64,000 nt of DNA from Conyzicola nivalis (GTDB taxonomy: Bacteria > Actinomycetota > Actinomycetes > Actinomycetales > Microbacteriaceae). The notes beneath the pieces are model-generated. The model was not told where the DNA came from, made no database searches, and saw nothing but the letters and a program-made list of their open reading frames with translations. Each line of letters begins with the position of its first letter. Position 1 is the stretch's first letter. Both the position numbers and the translations under genes were made by a program. Of this stretch, positions 9,320-16,928 are shown piece by piece. Where the stretch lies: assembly GCF_014639655.1 (NCBI RefSeq), contig NZ_BMGB01000001.1:2267082-2331081 (forward strand). The letters run 5' to 3'.

Positions 9320-10738
9320 ATGACGGCCGCCGTCGCCGCCGTCGACCTGGGCGCGACGAGCGGGCGGGTGATCCTCGGGCACGTCTCGGCGAACGAGCTG
9401 AGCATCCGCCCGGTCGCGCGCTTCCCGAACACTCCGGTGCGCACGATCGACGGCCTGCACTGGAACATCCTCGAGCTCTACCGCAGCGTAATCGCCGGCC
9501 TCGGCGCGGCCGCGCGCGAGGACCCCGCGATCGCCAGCATCGGCATCGATTCCTGGGCGGTCGACTATGCCCTGATCCGAAACGGGCGGATGCTTGGGGT
9601 CCCGTATCACTACCGGGACGACCGGAACCAGGCCGCCGTATCCACCGTCCACGGGGTCGTGTCACCCGAGGAGCTGTACGCCGCGAACGGACTGCAGCAC
9701 CTGCCGTTCAACTCCCTCTACCAACTGGAGGCCGACCGCGCCGCCGGCATGCTCGACGTCGCCGACTCCCTGCTGCTCGTGCCCGACCTGCTCGCGTACT
9801 GGATGACCGGGCGCCAGGTCGCGGAGCGCACGAACGCGTCGACGACGGGACTCGTGAACGTGCGGTCCGGCGAGTGGGACGAGGCGTTGCTGCCGCAGTT
9901 GGGGCTGCCGCGGTCGCTCTTCCCCGAGCTGGTCGATGCCGGCACGGCCATCGGGCCATTGCTGCCGGCGGTCGCGCACGAGACCGGGATCGGCGGCGAC
10001 GCGACGGTGACGGCCGTCGGGTCGCACGACACGGCATCCGCGGTTCTCGCCGTGCCCGCCCTCTCCGACGACTTCGCCTACATCTCGTGCGGCACCTGGG
10101 GGCTCGTCGGCGTCGAGCTCGAGGCGCCGGAGCTCTCGGAGGCCGGCCGGCTCGCGAACTTCACCAACGAGGGTGGCGTCGACGGGACGGTGCGCTACCT
10201 GCACAACGTGATGGGGCTGTGGCTGCTGAGCGAGTCGGTGCGCGAGTGGGAGCGCGGGGGCGACGTGATCTCGCTGCCCGCGCTTCTTGCCGCGGCCGCA
10301 GCGGTGACCTCGCCGGTCGCCGTGTTCGACGCCAACGACCCCCGGTTCCTGGCGCCCGGTGACATGCCCAACCGCATCGCGGAGTGGTGCAGGGAAAACG
10401 GTGCCGCCGTTCCCGCCAGCCGGGCCGAGTTCGTGCGCAGCATCGTGGAGAGCCTCGCCTCGGCGTTCGTCGCCGCGGTGCGCACGGCCGCGACGCTGTC
10501 TGGCAAGACCGTCTCGGCCATCCACATCGTCGGCGGCGGATCGCAGAACGAGCTGCTCTGCCAACTCGTCGCCGACCGCAGCGGACTGCCCGTGCAGGCC
10601 GGCCCGGTCGAGGCGACCGCGATCGGCAACGTGCTGGTGCAGGCCAGGGCGGCCGGGCTCGTCGCCGGGTCGCGCGAGTCGTTGCGGTCGCTCGTGGCGG
10701 CGTCGTTCCCGCCGCGGCTGTACGCGCCCGCGCGCTGA
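9320..10738 (+). CDS. rhaB: Rhamnulokinase
   Basis: A 472-residue FGGY-family sugar kinase that phosphorylates L-rhamnulose to rhamnulose 1-phosphate with ATP. The N-terminal phosphate motif AVDLGATSGR (residues 6-15), the GIDSWAVDYAL segment, SHDTASAV and the C-terminal ATP-binding IHIVGGGSQNELLCQ are all present, and the length fits the family. ATG 9320 is 13 bp after the rhaEW stop, so it is co-transcribed. In the pathway it acts between rhaI and rhaEW. Its stop is followed 20 bp later by the first copy of the 84-bp palindromic repeat, which could end the transcript. Confidence 0.95.
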   Translation: MTAAVAAVDLGATSGRVILGHVSANELSIRPVARFPNTPVRTIDGLHWNILELYRSVIAGLGAAAREDPAIASIGIDSWAVDYALIRNGRMLGVPYHYRDDRNQAAVSTVHGVVSPEELYAANGLQHLPFNSLYQLEADRAAGMLDVADSLLLVPDLLAYWMTGRQVAERTNASTTGLVNVRSGEWDEALLPQLGLPRSLFPELVDAGTAIGPLLPAVAHETGIGGDATVTAVGSHDTASAVLAVPALSDDFAYISCGTWGLVGVELEAPELSEAGRLANFTNEGGVDGTVRYLHNVMGLWLLSESVREWERGGDVISLPALLAAAAAVTSPVAVFDANDPRFLAPGDMPNRIAEWCRENGAAVPASRAEFVRSIVESLASAFVAAVRTAATLSGKTVSAIHIVGGGSQNELLCQLVADRSGLPVQAGPVEATAIGNVLVQARAAGLVAGSRESLRSLVAASFPPRLYAPAR

Positions 10739-10758
10739 GAGCCGTCGCGGGCTCTCGT

Positions 10759-10842
10759 GTACCAAATGCAGGAGATCCCGGGCTGAGTCACACGATCGCG
10801 CGGATCGCGGGCCCTCGCCGGTGAAATCTCCTGCATTTGGTA
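10759..10842. repeat. 84-bp palindromic repeat, family 1, copy 1
   Basis: Perfect 18-bp terminal arms GTACCAAATGCAGGAGAT (10759-10776) and its complement (10825-10842) flank a 48-bp centre. A second copy with conserved interior (GAGTCACACG, GCCCTCGCCGG) lies in the same orientation at 12579-12662. It resembles a REP- or MITE-like intergenic element. Its position just after rhaB could also let it act as a terminator hairpin. No transposase is nearby. Confidence 0.88.
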
Positions 10843-10850
10843 CGTGGCGC

Positions 10851-10886
10851 TTGACATCCGGTCGTTGTGACTGTTCAATCAGTTAC
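10851..10886 (+). promoter_or_regulatory. Promoter and operator of the TetR gene
   Basis: TTGACA (10851-10856) and TTCAAT (10874-10879) are 17 bp apart, placing the transcription start close to ATG 10887, so the mRNA is probably leaderless. An imperfect inverted repeat TGACTG-n6-CAGTTA (10868-10885) covers the -10 element and could be the autoregulatory operator. Confidence 0.6.
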
Positions 10887-11450
10887 ATGACTTCCGGCCC
10901 CCGCTCCACCGCAGACGCCCAGCGCGCACGGATCATCGACCGTGCCGTCGACGTGTTCGCCGACGCCGGCTATCACGCCACCCCGGTGACGGCGGTCGCC
11001 ACGGCCGCGGGTGTCTCTCCGGCCTACGTCTTCCGGCTCTTCCCGGGCAAACTCGCCCTCTTCATCGCCGCCGTCGAGCAGTGCTACGCCCGCGTTATCG
11101 ACACGATGACCGAGAGCGGCAAGGCGGCGGGTGACGCCACCCCCGACGAGGTCCTCGAGGCGATGACCCTCGCCTACGTCGACCTCATCCGCGACCGCAA
11201 TCTGATCCGGCTTCAGGTGCATGCCCAGAGTGCGTGCGATGTTCCCGAGATCCGCTCCGCTGTGCAGCGTGGACTACGCGACCTCGTCAACGCCGTCACC
11301 CTGGTCTCTGGCGCCGACCCCTCCAGCGTGCAGCGGTTCATGGCCTACGGCCAGCTCTGCCACCTCATCGTTCAGGCCGAACTGTCGCCCATCGACGACA
11401 CCTGGGCGCACACGCTGAGCGACGGCATCCGGCACGCCGGACCGGTGTGA
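10887..11450 (+). CDS. TetR-family transcriptional regulator
   Basis: A 187-residue TetR/AcrR repressor. The N-terminal helix-turn-helix is clear (RAVDVFADAGYHATPVTAVA then GVSPAYVFRLFPGKLALF, residues about 16-55). The C-terminal ligand-binding domain is all-helical and of unknown specificity. ATG 10887 lies at the predicted transcription start with no Shine-Dalgarno sequence. The following oxidoreductase gene carries the sharper palindrome GTGACTG-AC-CAGTCAC, so this regulator probably controls both itself and its neighbour. The two genes are enclosed by direct copies of the 84-bp repeat. The ligand is unknown; oxidoreductases paired with such regulators often answer to electrophiles or quinones. 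Confidence 0.93.
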   Translation: MTSGPRSTADAQRARIIDRAVDVFADAGYHATPVTAVATAAGVSPAYVFRLFPGKLALFIAAVEQCYARVIDTMTESGKAAGDATPDEVLEAMTLAYVDLIRDRNLIRLQVHAQSACDVPEIRSAVQRGLRDLVNAVTLVSGADPSSVQRFMAYGQLCHLIVQAELSPIDDTWAHTLSDGIRHAGPV

Positions 11451-11491
11451 ACCGGACCTACCCCCCCTCGCTTTTTCCCTTACCCAAAAAG

Positions 11492-11507
11492 GTGACTGAC
11501 CAGTCAC
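11492..11507 (+). promoter_or_regulatory. TetR-type operator GTGACTG-AC-CAGTCAC
   Basis: Seven-base perfect arms with a 2-bp centre lie 10 bp before the oxidoreductase ATG. The half-site TGACTG matches the TetR gene's own upstream repeat. CATACA at 11505-11510 could be the -10 element, which would make the mRNA leaderless. Confidence 0.65.
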
Positions 11508-11517
11508 ATACAACAGA

Positions 11518-12564
11518 ATGGATGACACAATGAACACCGTTACCGCACTCGAGGTCGTACTGCCGGGGCTCGTCGAGCCGAGCGGCCTGCTGCTGCGCGA
11601 ACGACCGCTGCCCGCGCCCGAAAGGGGCCAGCTGCTCGTCGCGGTCGAGGCGACCGGAATCTCGTTCGCCGAGAAGTCCATGCGCCGCGGCCTGTACTTC
11701 GGACAGCCCGCCTTCCCCTTCGTACCCGGGTACGACCTCGTCGGGCGCGTGCTCGCCGTCGGCTCCGAGCGCGACTCTGCGCTCGTGGGAACGCGAGTCG
11801 CATCCGTCACCAAGGTCGGCGGCTGGGCCAGCCACGCGATCGTCGCGGCACGCGATTCCGTACCCGTGCCCGACGGCCTCGCGCCCGCCGACGTCGAGAC
11901 GGTGGTCGTCAACGGCCTGACCGCGTGGCAGATGCTGCACCGCAAGGCGCGGGTGCGGGCCGGCCAGACCGTGGTTGTGCACGGCGCGAACAGCGGGGTC
12001 GGCGGCATCCTCGTGCAGCTCGCGCGGCACGAGGGCATCCGGGTGATCGGCACCGCGTCGCCGCGGCACCACGACGCCCTACGCGCACAAGGCGTAGAAC
12101 CGCTCGACTACAACGACCCGCGGCTGCTCGAGCGCGTGCTCGAGCTGTCGCCCGGTGGCGTCGCCGCGGTCTTCGACAACGTCGGCGGCGAGATGGTCAA
12201 GGCGTCATGGCGGATGCTCGCCCGTGGCGGATCGCTCGTTCGCTACTCGATCATCGCCGACGTGAGCGGCCTCACCGGCTCGCTGGCCGTGCCCTTTATG
12301 AAGGCTCTCGCGCGCACCGCCGCCTGGAACCTCCTGCCGAACGGACGCCGCGCGTCGTTCTACGACCTCTGGGCGGGGCATCGCATGCACCCGACGACGT
12401 TCCGTCTCCGGCTGCGCAAAGACCTCGGGCGCGTGTTCGCCCTGCTCGGCGACGGCACGATCAAGGCGAACATCGCCGCCACCTTCCCGCTGAGCGAGGC
12501 GAGCGACGCGATGGAACTCGCCGAGTCGCGAACGATCAACGGCAAGGTCATCCTGGTGCCGTGA
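11518..12564 (+). CDS. Quinone-oxidoreductase-like medium-chain dehydrogenase/reductase
   Basis: A 348-residue NAD(P)H-dependent enzyme of the zinc-free MDR superfamily. The N-terminal GroES-like domain has FPFVPGYDLVGRV (about residues 65-77). The Rossmann part has VVVHGANSGVGGILVQLA (about 157-174) and AVFDNVGGE. No zinc-binding Cys/His set is visible, so a zinc alcohol dehydrogenase role is unlikely. It probably reduces quinones or conjugated carbonyls; the substrate is unknown. Either ATG 11518 or the in-frame ATG 11530 could be the start. No Shine-Dalgarno sequence is seen, and I favour 11518 as a leaderless start. The TetR operator lies just upstream. Confidence 0.88.
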   Translation: MDDTMNTVTALEVVLPGLVEPSGLLLRERPLPAPERGQLLVAVEATGISFAEKSMRRGLYFGQPAFPFVPGYDLVGRVLAVGSERDSALVGTRVASVTKVGGWASHAIVAARDSVPVPDGLAPADVETVVVNGLTAWQMLHRKARVRAGQTVVVHGANSGVGGILVQLARHEGIRVIGTASPRHHDALRAQGVEPLDYNDPRLLERVLELSPGGVAAVFDNVGGEMVKASWRMLARGGSLVRYSIIADVSGLTGSLAVPFMKALARTAAWNLLPNGRRASFYDLWAGHRMHPTTFRLRLRKDLGRVFALLGDGTIKANIAATFPLSEASDAMELAESRTINGKVILVP

Positions 12565-12578
12565 CACTCCCCACCCAT

Positions 12579-12662
12579 GTACCAAATGCAGGAGATCTCG
12601 GGTCGAGTCACACGTTTACGCGGCCGGGCGGCCCTCGCCGGCGAAATCTCCTGTATTTGGCA
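12579..12662. repeat. 84-bp palindromic repeat, family 1, copy 2 (overlaps the MFS gene end)
   Basis: The left arm GTACCAAATGCAGGAGAT (12579-12596) is identical to copy 1. The right arm, 12645-12662, differs from the copy-1 right arm at two bases. The right half lies inside the coding sequence of the minus-strand MFS gene and encodes its last residues and TAA stop (12616-12618). Same orientation as copy 1, 1.8 kb away. Confidence 0.88.
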
Positions 12663-13878
12663 CGGGGCGCGAGCGGAACGCCCACGCGTAGGCCGCGAAC
12701 GCCGCCGCCTCGAGCACGAGCATCACGACGACCGTCGCGGTCGGGGTGGCCACGCCGAAGAACCCGGCGATCGGCGACGCCACGGCGGCGAACACCATGT
12801 TCGAGGCGCCGAGCATCGAGGCCGCGGTGCCGGCGCGCAGGGCGTGCGGTTCGAGGGCGAACGCCTGCACGGCCGGGCCGATCAGGCCGAACGACGTCGT
12901 GAACAGCAGCAGCGGGAGCAGGAATCCGAGGAACCCCGCCTGCGGCACCAGCAGCACGCTGAGCAGCAGCAGCGCGGCGGCCGACACCAGCGAGGTCATG
13001 CCGATGAGCACGATTCGGCGTGGCGAGAACCGGCGCGACAGCCGCGCGCTCACCTGGGCGCCCACGATCATCAGCGCGCCGTGGCCGCCGAACGCGATCG
13101 CGTACTCGGTCGGGGTGAGGCCGAACACGTCCTGGAACAGGAACGCGCTCGACGCCATGTAGGTCATCATGCCCGCGAACATCAGCCCGCCACCGACGAC
13201 GAGCGCCCGGAATACCGGCGACCCGAGCAGCACCCGGTAGTCGTCGCGCACCGTCGCACCCTCCCGCAGAGCACGCCGCTCGGGCGGGTTCGTCTCTGCG
13301 CGCAGGAACACCGCGAACGCCAGCACGACGAGCAGGCTGCCGTAGGCGGCGAGCACCCAGAACAGTCCGCGCCAGTCCACGACGGTCAGCAACTGCGCCC
13401 CGAGCGCCGGCGAGAGCACCACGAAGAAGCCGCTGATTACCGACAGGTTGGCGATGAAGCGCAGCATCGCCGGGCCCGACACGGTGTCGCGCACGAGTGC
13501 GATTCCGATCACCGCGCACCCGGCGGCGCCGAGCCCCTGCGCGAACCGGCCGGCGATCAGCAGCTCGATCGACGGCGCCAGAGCGCACCACACGGTCGCG
13601 ACCGCGTAGATCACGAGCGCGGTCGCGAGCGGCCTGGTGCGCCCCACCGCGTCGGAGATCGGGCCCGCCACCAGCTGCCCCAGCGCCATGCCGATGAACG
13701 CCCCGGTCAGGGTGAACTGCACCAGAGCGGGCGTCGTGCCGAGCTCGTCCTGCAGCTGCGGGAACGACGGCAGGTACAGGTCCATCGTGAGCGGCCAGAT
13801 GGCCTGCAGCGCCCCGAGCGAGACGATGAACAGCAGGCGACGTCGGGCGTCGCCGCGCATCCTCGCGGTCGCCGTCAC
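12616..13878 (-). CDS. MFS drug-resistance-type transporter (Bcr/CflA family)
   Basis: A 420-residue membrane protein with about 12 hydrophobic segments. MDLYLPSFPQL in the first helix region and GQLVAGPISDAVGRTRPL (the MFS loop 2-3 motif) place it in the Bcr/CflA proton antiporter group, which exports drugs, sulfonamides or, in some members, sugars and amino acids. GTG 13878 overlaps the beta-galactosidase stop (GTGA), so the two are co-translated. This is an odd partner for an exporter family, and a role in exporting a sugar or glycoside cannot be excluded. The last about 15 residues (VPNTGDFAGEGRPAA) and the stop codon come from a repeat element, so the native C-terminus was probably different. 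Confidence 0.88.
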   Translation of the reverse strand: MTATARMRGDARRRLLFIVSLGALQAIWPLTMDLYLPSFPQLQDELGTTPALVQFTLTGAFIGMALGQLVAGPISDAVGRTRPLATALVIYAVATVWCALAPSIELLIAGRFAQGLGAAGCAVIGIALVRDTVSGPAMLRFIANLSVISGFFVVLSPALGAQLLTVVDWRGLFWVLAAYGSLLVVLAFAVFLRAETNPPERRALREGATVRDDYRVLLGSPVFRALVVGGGLMFAGMMTYMASSAFLFQDVFGLTPTEYAIAFGGHGALMIVGAQVSARLSRRFSPRRIVLIGMTSLVSAAALLLLSVLLVPQAGFLGFLLPLLLFTTSFGLIGPAVQAFALEPHALRAGTAASMLGASNMVFAAVASPIAGFFGVATPTATVVVMLVLEAAAFAAYAWAFRSRPVPNTGDFAGEGRPAA

Positions 13879-15821
13879 TCGCCGTCTCGCAGCATGACGT
13901 ACCCGAACGACTCCAGGGTCGCGCCGTCCGGCAGCGTCACGGTGTGTGGCCCGTGGTTGATGAGCGTGATCGAATCTCCGCGCCGGATCGCCTCGACCGT
14001 GTCGGGCAGGCCGAAAGCGACGGGGTGGATGTCGGCTGCCGCGAAGATCGCCGCGGCGACCGTCGCGCAGCCAGCGTCGTCCGGGACGGTGGCGAGGTAG
14101 TACGCCCGCCCCGCGCCCACGGGGTTGACGGTGAACGCCGGCCGGCCGTCGAGCCGCCCGCCGACGAACCGGCCGAGCGCGGCGGCCCCGTCGAGGTGGA
14201 TCTCCTCGGCGAGCAGCGTGCCGGTGACCGTGGTGCCGACGAGGTCGAACGGCGCGGCACTCTGGCCGGGGCCGTCGCCGCCCGGCGCGACGAGAGCGCC
14301 GAAGTCCTCGAGCCAGATGCCGAGGGTGCGGGCGAGCTGGGTGAGGTATCCGCCGTCACGGAACGCGTCGTTCTCGTCGACGACGTCGCTGAAGGCCGTC
14401 ACCAGCAGGTGGCCGCCCGACTCCGCGAACGCGATGAGGTTGGCCGCGGCATCCGCAGTCAGCAGGTAGAGCTGCGGCGCGATGACGACCCCGTACCCGG
14501 TGAGGTCGCTCGTCGGCTGCACGATGTCGACCTGCACGTGCTGACGGTGGATCGCGGCGTACCAGCGCTGCACGAGCGCGAGATAGTCGAGCACGGCGGG
14601 GTGGTCGGGGTTCTCCAGGGCCCACCAGTTCTGCCAGTCGAGCACGATCGCGACCTTCGCGTCGCGGGTTCCGGCCTGCAGTTCGGGCAGGGCGGCGAGC
14701 TCGGCGCCCAACGCGACGACCTCACGCCAGGTGCGGGTGCGCTTCCCGGCCTGCGGGACCATCGCCGAGTGGAACTTCTCGCTGCCCGCACGGGACTGGC
14801 GCCACTGGAAGAACATGATGCCGTCGGCACCGCGGGCGATCGCCTGCATGCTGAGCGCTGCCATCTGGCCGGGCGCCTTGGGCGCGTTGGTCGGCCGCCA
14901 GTTGAGGGCGTTGGTGGCCTGCTCCATGAGGATCCACGGGGTGTCGGGCTTGAGCGAGCGCATCAGGTCGCGCGCGAAGGCCGAGGCGCGGAACGACTCC
15001 GGGTCGTTCGGGTCGGGGTAGTTGTCGTCGGTGATGACGTCCATCTCGCGGGCCCAGCGCCAGTAGTCGGCCGGCGGGAACGCGCCCATGAAGTTCGTGG
15101 TCACCGGCTGGGTCGCGCCGGCGGCCCGGATGATGCGCTTCTCCATCAGGAACAGCTCGAGCAGGGCGTCGCTCGTGAAGCGCTTGAAGTCGAGTTCTCC
15201 GGCCGGATTGCGGCTGTACGGCGCCTTGCGCGGCGGCACGATCTGCTCGAACGACGTGTAGCGCTGCGACCAGAAGTCCGTGCCCCACGCCGCGTTCAGC
15301 GCCTCGATGGTCTCGTACTTGGCGAGCAGCCAGGCCCGGAAGGCGACCGCCGCGTTGTCGGAGTAGTCGTAGTTGAGGTGGCAGCCGTACTCGTTGTTGA
15401 CGTGCCACATGACCACCGCGGGATGCTGGGCGTAGCGCTCGGCGAGGGCGGTGACCAGCTCGGCGGCGAGCCGGCGGTACTCGGGCGAGCTGGGCGCGAA
15501 CTGCTGGCGCGAGCCCGGCCAGTACGTCGCGCCGTTCTCGTCCTGCGGCAGCATCTGGGGGTAGGCGGTCGTCGCCCACGGCGGCGGCGACGCGGTAGCG
15601 GTCGCGAGGTCGACGGCGATGCCACCCTCGTGCAGCAGGTCGATGACCGTGTCGAGCCACTCCCAGTCGAAGACGCCCTCGGCCGGCTGGATGCGCGACC
15701 AGGCGAAGATGCCGAGGCTCACCATCGTGACGCCCGCCTCGCGCATCAGGCGCACGTCGTCGTGCCAGACCTGTTCCGGCCACTGCTCGGGGTTGTAGTC
15801 GCCGCCGTAGTGCATGGTCAT
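13875..15821 (-). CDS. Beta-galactosidase, glycoside hydrolase family 42
   Basis: A 648-residue cytoplasmic glycosidase. YGGDYNPEQWPEQVW at the N-terminus, the acid/base glutamate in VNNEYGCH (E144) and the nucleophile in MEQATNALNW (E300) define family GH42. The trimerisation and C-terminal beta domains follow. It lacks the cysteine cluster seen in the second GH42 protein of this window (55345-57366), so it should not bind the structural zinc. ATG 15821 is used here; ATG 15815, two codons later, is the other candidate. Its end overlaps the MFS gene by 4 bp and its start overlaps the upstream LacI gene by 4 bp, forming a three-gene operon. Confidence 0.94.
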   Translation of the reverse strand: MTMHYGGDYNPEQWPEQVWHDDVRLMREAGVTMVSLGIFAWSRIQPAEGVFDWEWLDTVIDLLHEGGIAVDLATATASPPPWATTAYPQMLPQDENGATYWPGSRQQFAPSSPEYRRLAAELVTALAERYAQHPAVVMWHVNNEYGCHLNYDYSDNAAVAFRAWLLAKYETIEALNAAWGTDFWSQRYTSFEQIVPPRKAPYSRNPAGELDFKRFTSDALLELFLMEKRIIRAAGATQPVTTNFMGAFPPADYWRWAREMDVITDDNYPDPNDPESFRASAFARDLMRSLKPDTPWILMEQATNALNWRPTNAPKAPGQMAALSMQAIARGADGIMFFQWRQSRAGSEKFHSAMVPQAGKRTRTWREVVALGAELAALPELQAGTRDAKVAIVLDWQNWWALENPDHPAVLDYLALVQRWYAAIHRQHVQVDIVQPTSDLTGYGVVIAPQLYLLTADAAANLIAFAESGGHLLVTAFSDVVDENDAFRDGGYLTQLARTLGIWLEDFGALVAPGGDGPGQSAAPFDLVGTTVTGTLLAEEIHLDGAAALGRFVGGRLDGRPAFTVNPVGAGRAYYLATVPDDAGCATVAAAIFAAADIHPVAFGLPDTVEAIRRGDSITLINHGPHTVTLPDGATLESFGYVMLRDGE

Positions 15822-16843
15822 GGGGTGGTTCCCTTCGGGTCGCCGGTTGAGGCACGGATGATGAGTTGCGGCTCGTAGACGATCGAGCGCGGGCGGAAGT
15901 TATGCGGGTCGGCGATCTCGTCGATGAGCAGTTGGGCGGCGGTGCTGCCCATGCGGCGGCTCGGCTGCCTGACCGACGTCAGCGGGATGGCGGCGGCCGC
16001 AGAGAACACGATGTCGTCGTAGCCGATCACCGCGACATCCTGAGGCACCCGGAAGCCCGTGGCGGTGAGCCCCTGGATGACACCGAGCGCGAGCATGTCG
16101 TTGGCGGCGAAGATCGCGTCGGGTCGTTGGTCGACGGGAAGCGACGCGATCGCGCGGCCGTACTCGAGTCCGCTCGTCGCGTCGACGAAGGCGCCCGTCT
16201 CGACCCGCAGCGAGACGCCCGGGTAGTTGGCGATCATGCCGCGGAAGCCCTCCAGCCGGTCGTTCATCTGCCGCACGCTGAGCAGCCCGCCGATGAACCA
16301 GAGGTTGCGGCGGCCGAGCGACAGCAGGTGCTTGGCCGCGAGCCGGCCGCCGGCGAGGTCGTCGGTCGACACCGACGAGAACGCCCGCCGGTCGTCGACC
16401 CGGTCGATGAGCACGGCGGGGGTGCCGCGGCGGCGCAGGCCGTCGAGCTTGTCGAGCACGTCACCCGACGGCACGATGAGCACCCCGTCGACCTGCTGTT
16501 TCTCGAACAGCTCGAGGAATCCGCTCTCACCGTCGGGCCGCGATGCGCTGTTACCGAGCAGCACCGAGTACCCCGCCTCCCGCGCGGCCTCCTCGACGCC
16601 GGTCGCGACGTCGGTGAAGAACGGGTTGCTGATGTTGATGAGCGCGAGCCCGAGGAGCTTGCTGCTGCCGACCCGCAACTGGCGCGCCGCCGCGTTGCGC
16701 ACGAAGCCGAGCTGCTCGATGGCGCGCTGCACGCGGTCGCGCGATTCGGCCGAAACCCGCTGCGGATTGTTCAGCACGTTCGACACGGTGCTCATCGAGA
16801 CGCGGGCGAGCGCCGCGACGTCTTTGATGCTCGCACCCGACAC
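15818..16843 (-). CDS. LacI-family repressor of the GH42/MFS operon
   Basis: A 341-residue LacI/GalR regulator with the N-terminal helix-turn-helix KDVAALARVSMSTVSNVLNN and a sugar-binding domain close to that of the regulator at 1-727 (for example SSVSTDDLAGGRLAAKHLL). GTG 16843 is chosen because GGGGTAGG precedes it and it starts right before the HTH. Upstream ATG 16930 would add an unlikely 29 residues that read through the operator. The palindrome CGTTGCAACG just upstream, and CGTTGCAACC before the divergent gene, suggest that it controls both directions. It heads the operon with GH42 and the MFS gene. Confidence 0.93.
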   Translation of the reverse strand: MSGASIKDVAALARVSMSTVSNVLNNPQRVSAESRDRVQRAIEQLGFVRNAAARQLRVGSSKLLGLALINISNPFFTDVATGVEEAAREAGYSVLLGNSASRPDGESGFLELFEKQQVDGVLIVPSGDVLDKLDGLRRRGTPAVLIDRVDDRRAFSSVSTDDLAGGRLAAKHLLSLGRRNLWFIGGLLSVRQMNDRLEGFRGMIANYPGVSLRVETGAFVDATSGLEYGRAIASLPVDQRPDAIFAANDMLALGVIQGLTATGFRVPQDVAVIGYDDIVFSAAAAIPLTSVRQPSRRMGSTAAQLLIDEIADPHNFRPRSIVYEPQLIIRASTGDPKGTTP

Positions 16844-16853
16844 TGGCCTACCC

Positions 16854-16863
16854 CGTTGCAACG
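16854..16863. promoter_or_regulatory. Operator palindrome CGTTGCAACG
   Basis: A perfect 10-bp palindrome of the LacI-family CG-centre-like type between the LacI start and the divergent serine hydrolase. A near copy (CGTTGCAACC) abuts the ATG of that hydrolase at 16919-16928. Regulation of both genes by the LacI protein is inference. Confidence 0.6.
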
Positions 16864-16918
16864 TTTTACTCGATTGGTGAACGTGGCCCACGATAGCAAG
16901 TTCCCGGCGCTTGTGTAT

Positions 16919-16928
16919 CGTTGCAACC
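16919..16928. promoter_or_regulatory. Second CGTTGCAAC operator half, directly before the hydrolase ATG
   Basis: CGTTGCAACC sits immediately 5' of ATG 16929, leaving no space for a Shine-Dalgarno sequence. A -10-like TATCGT (16916-16921) would put the transcript start at or near the ATG. A bound repressor would therefore sit on the promoter. Confidence 0.5.

Noticed and set aside
10759-12662. Insertion sequence ends
   Set aside because: The repeats are direct copies of a self-palindromic element; no transposase lies between them and I see no convincing target-site duplication.
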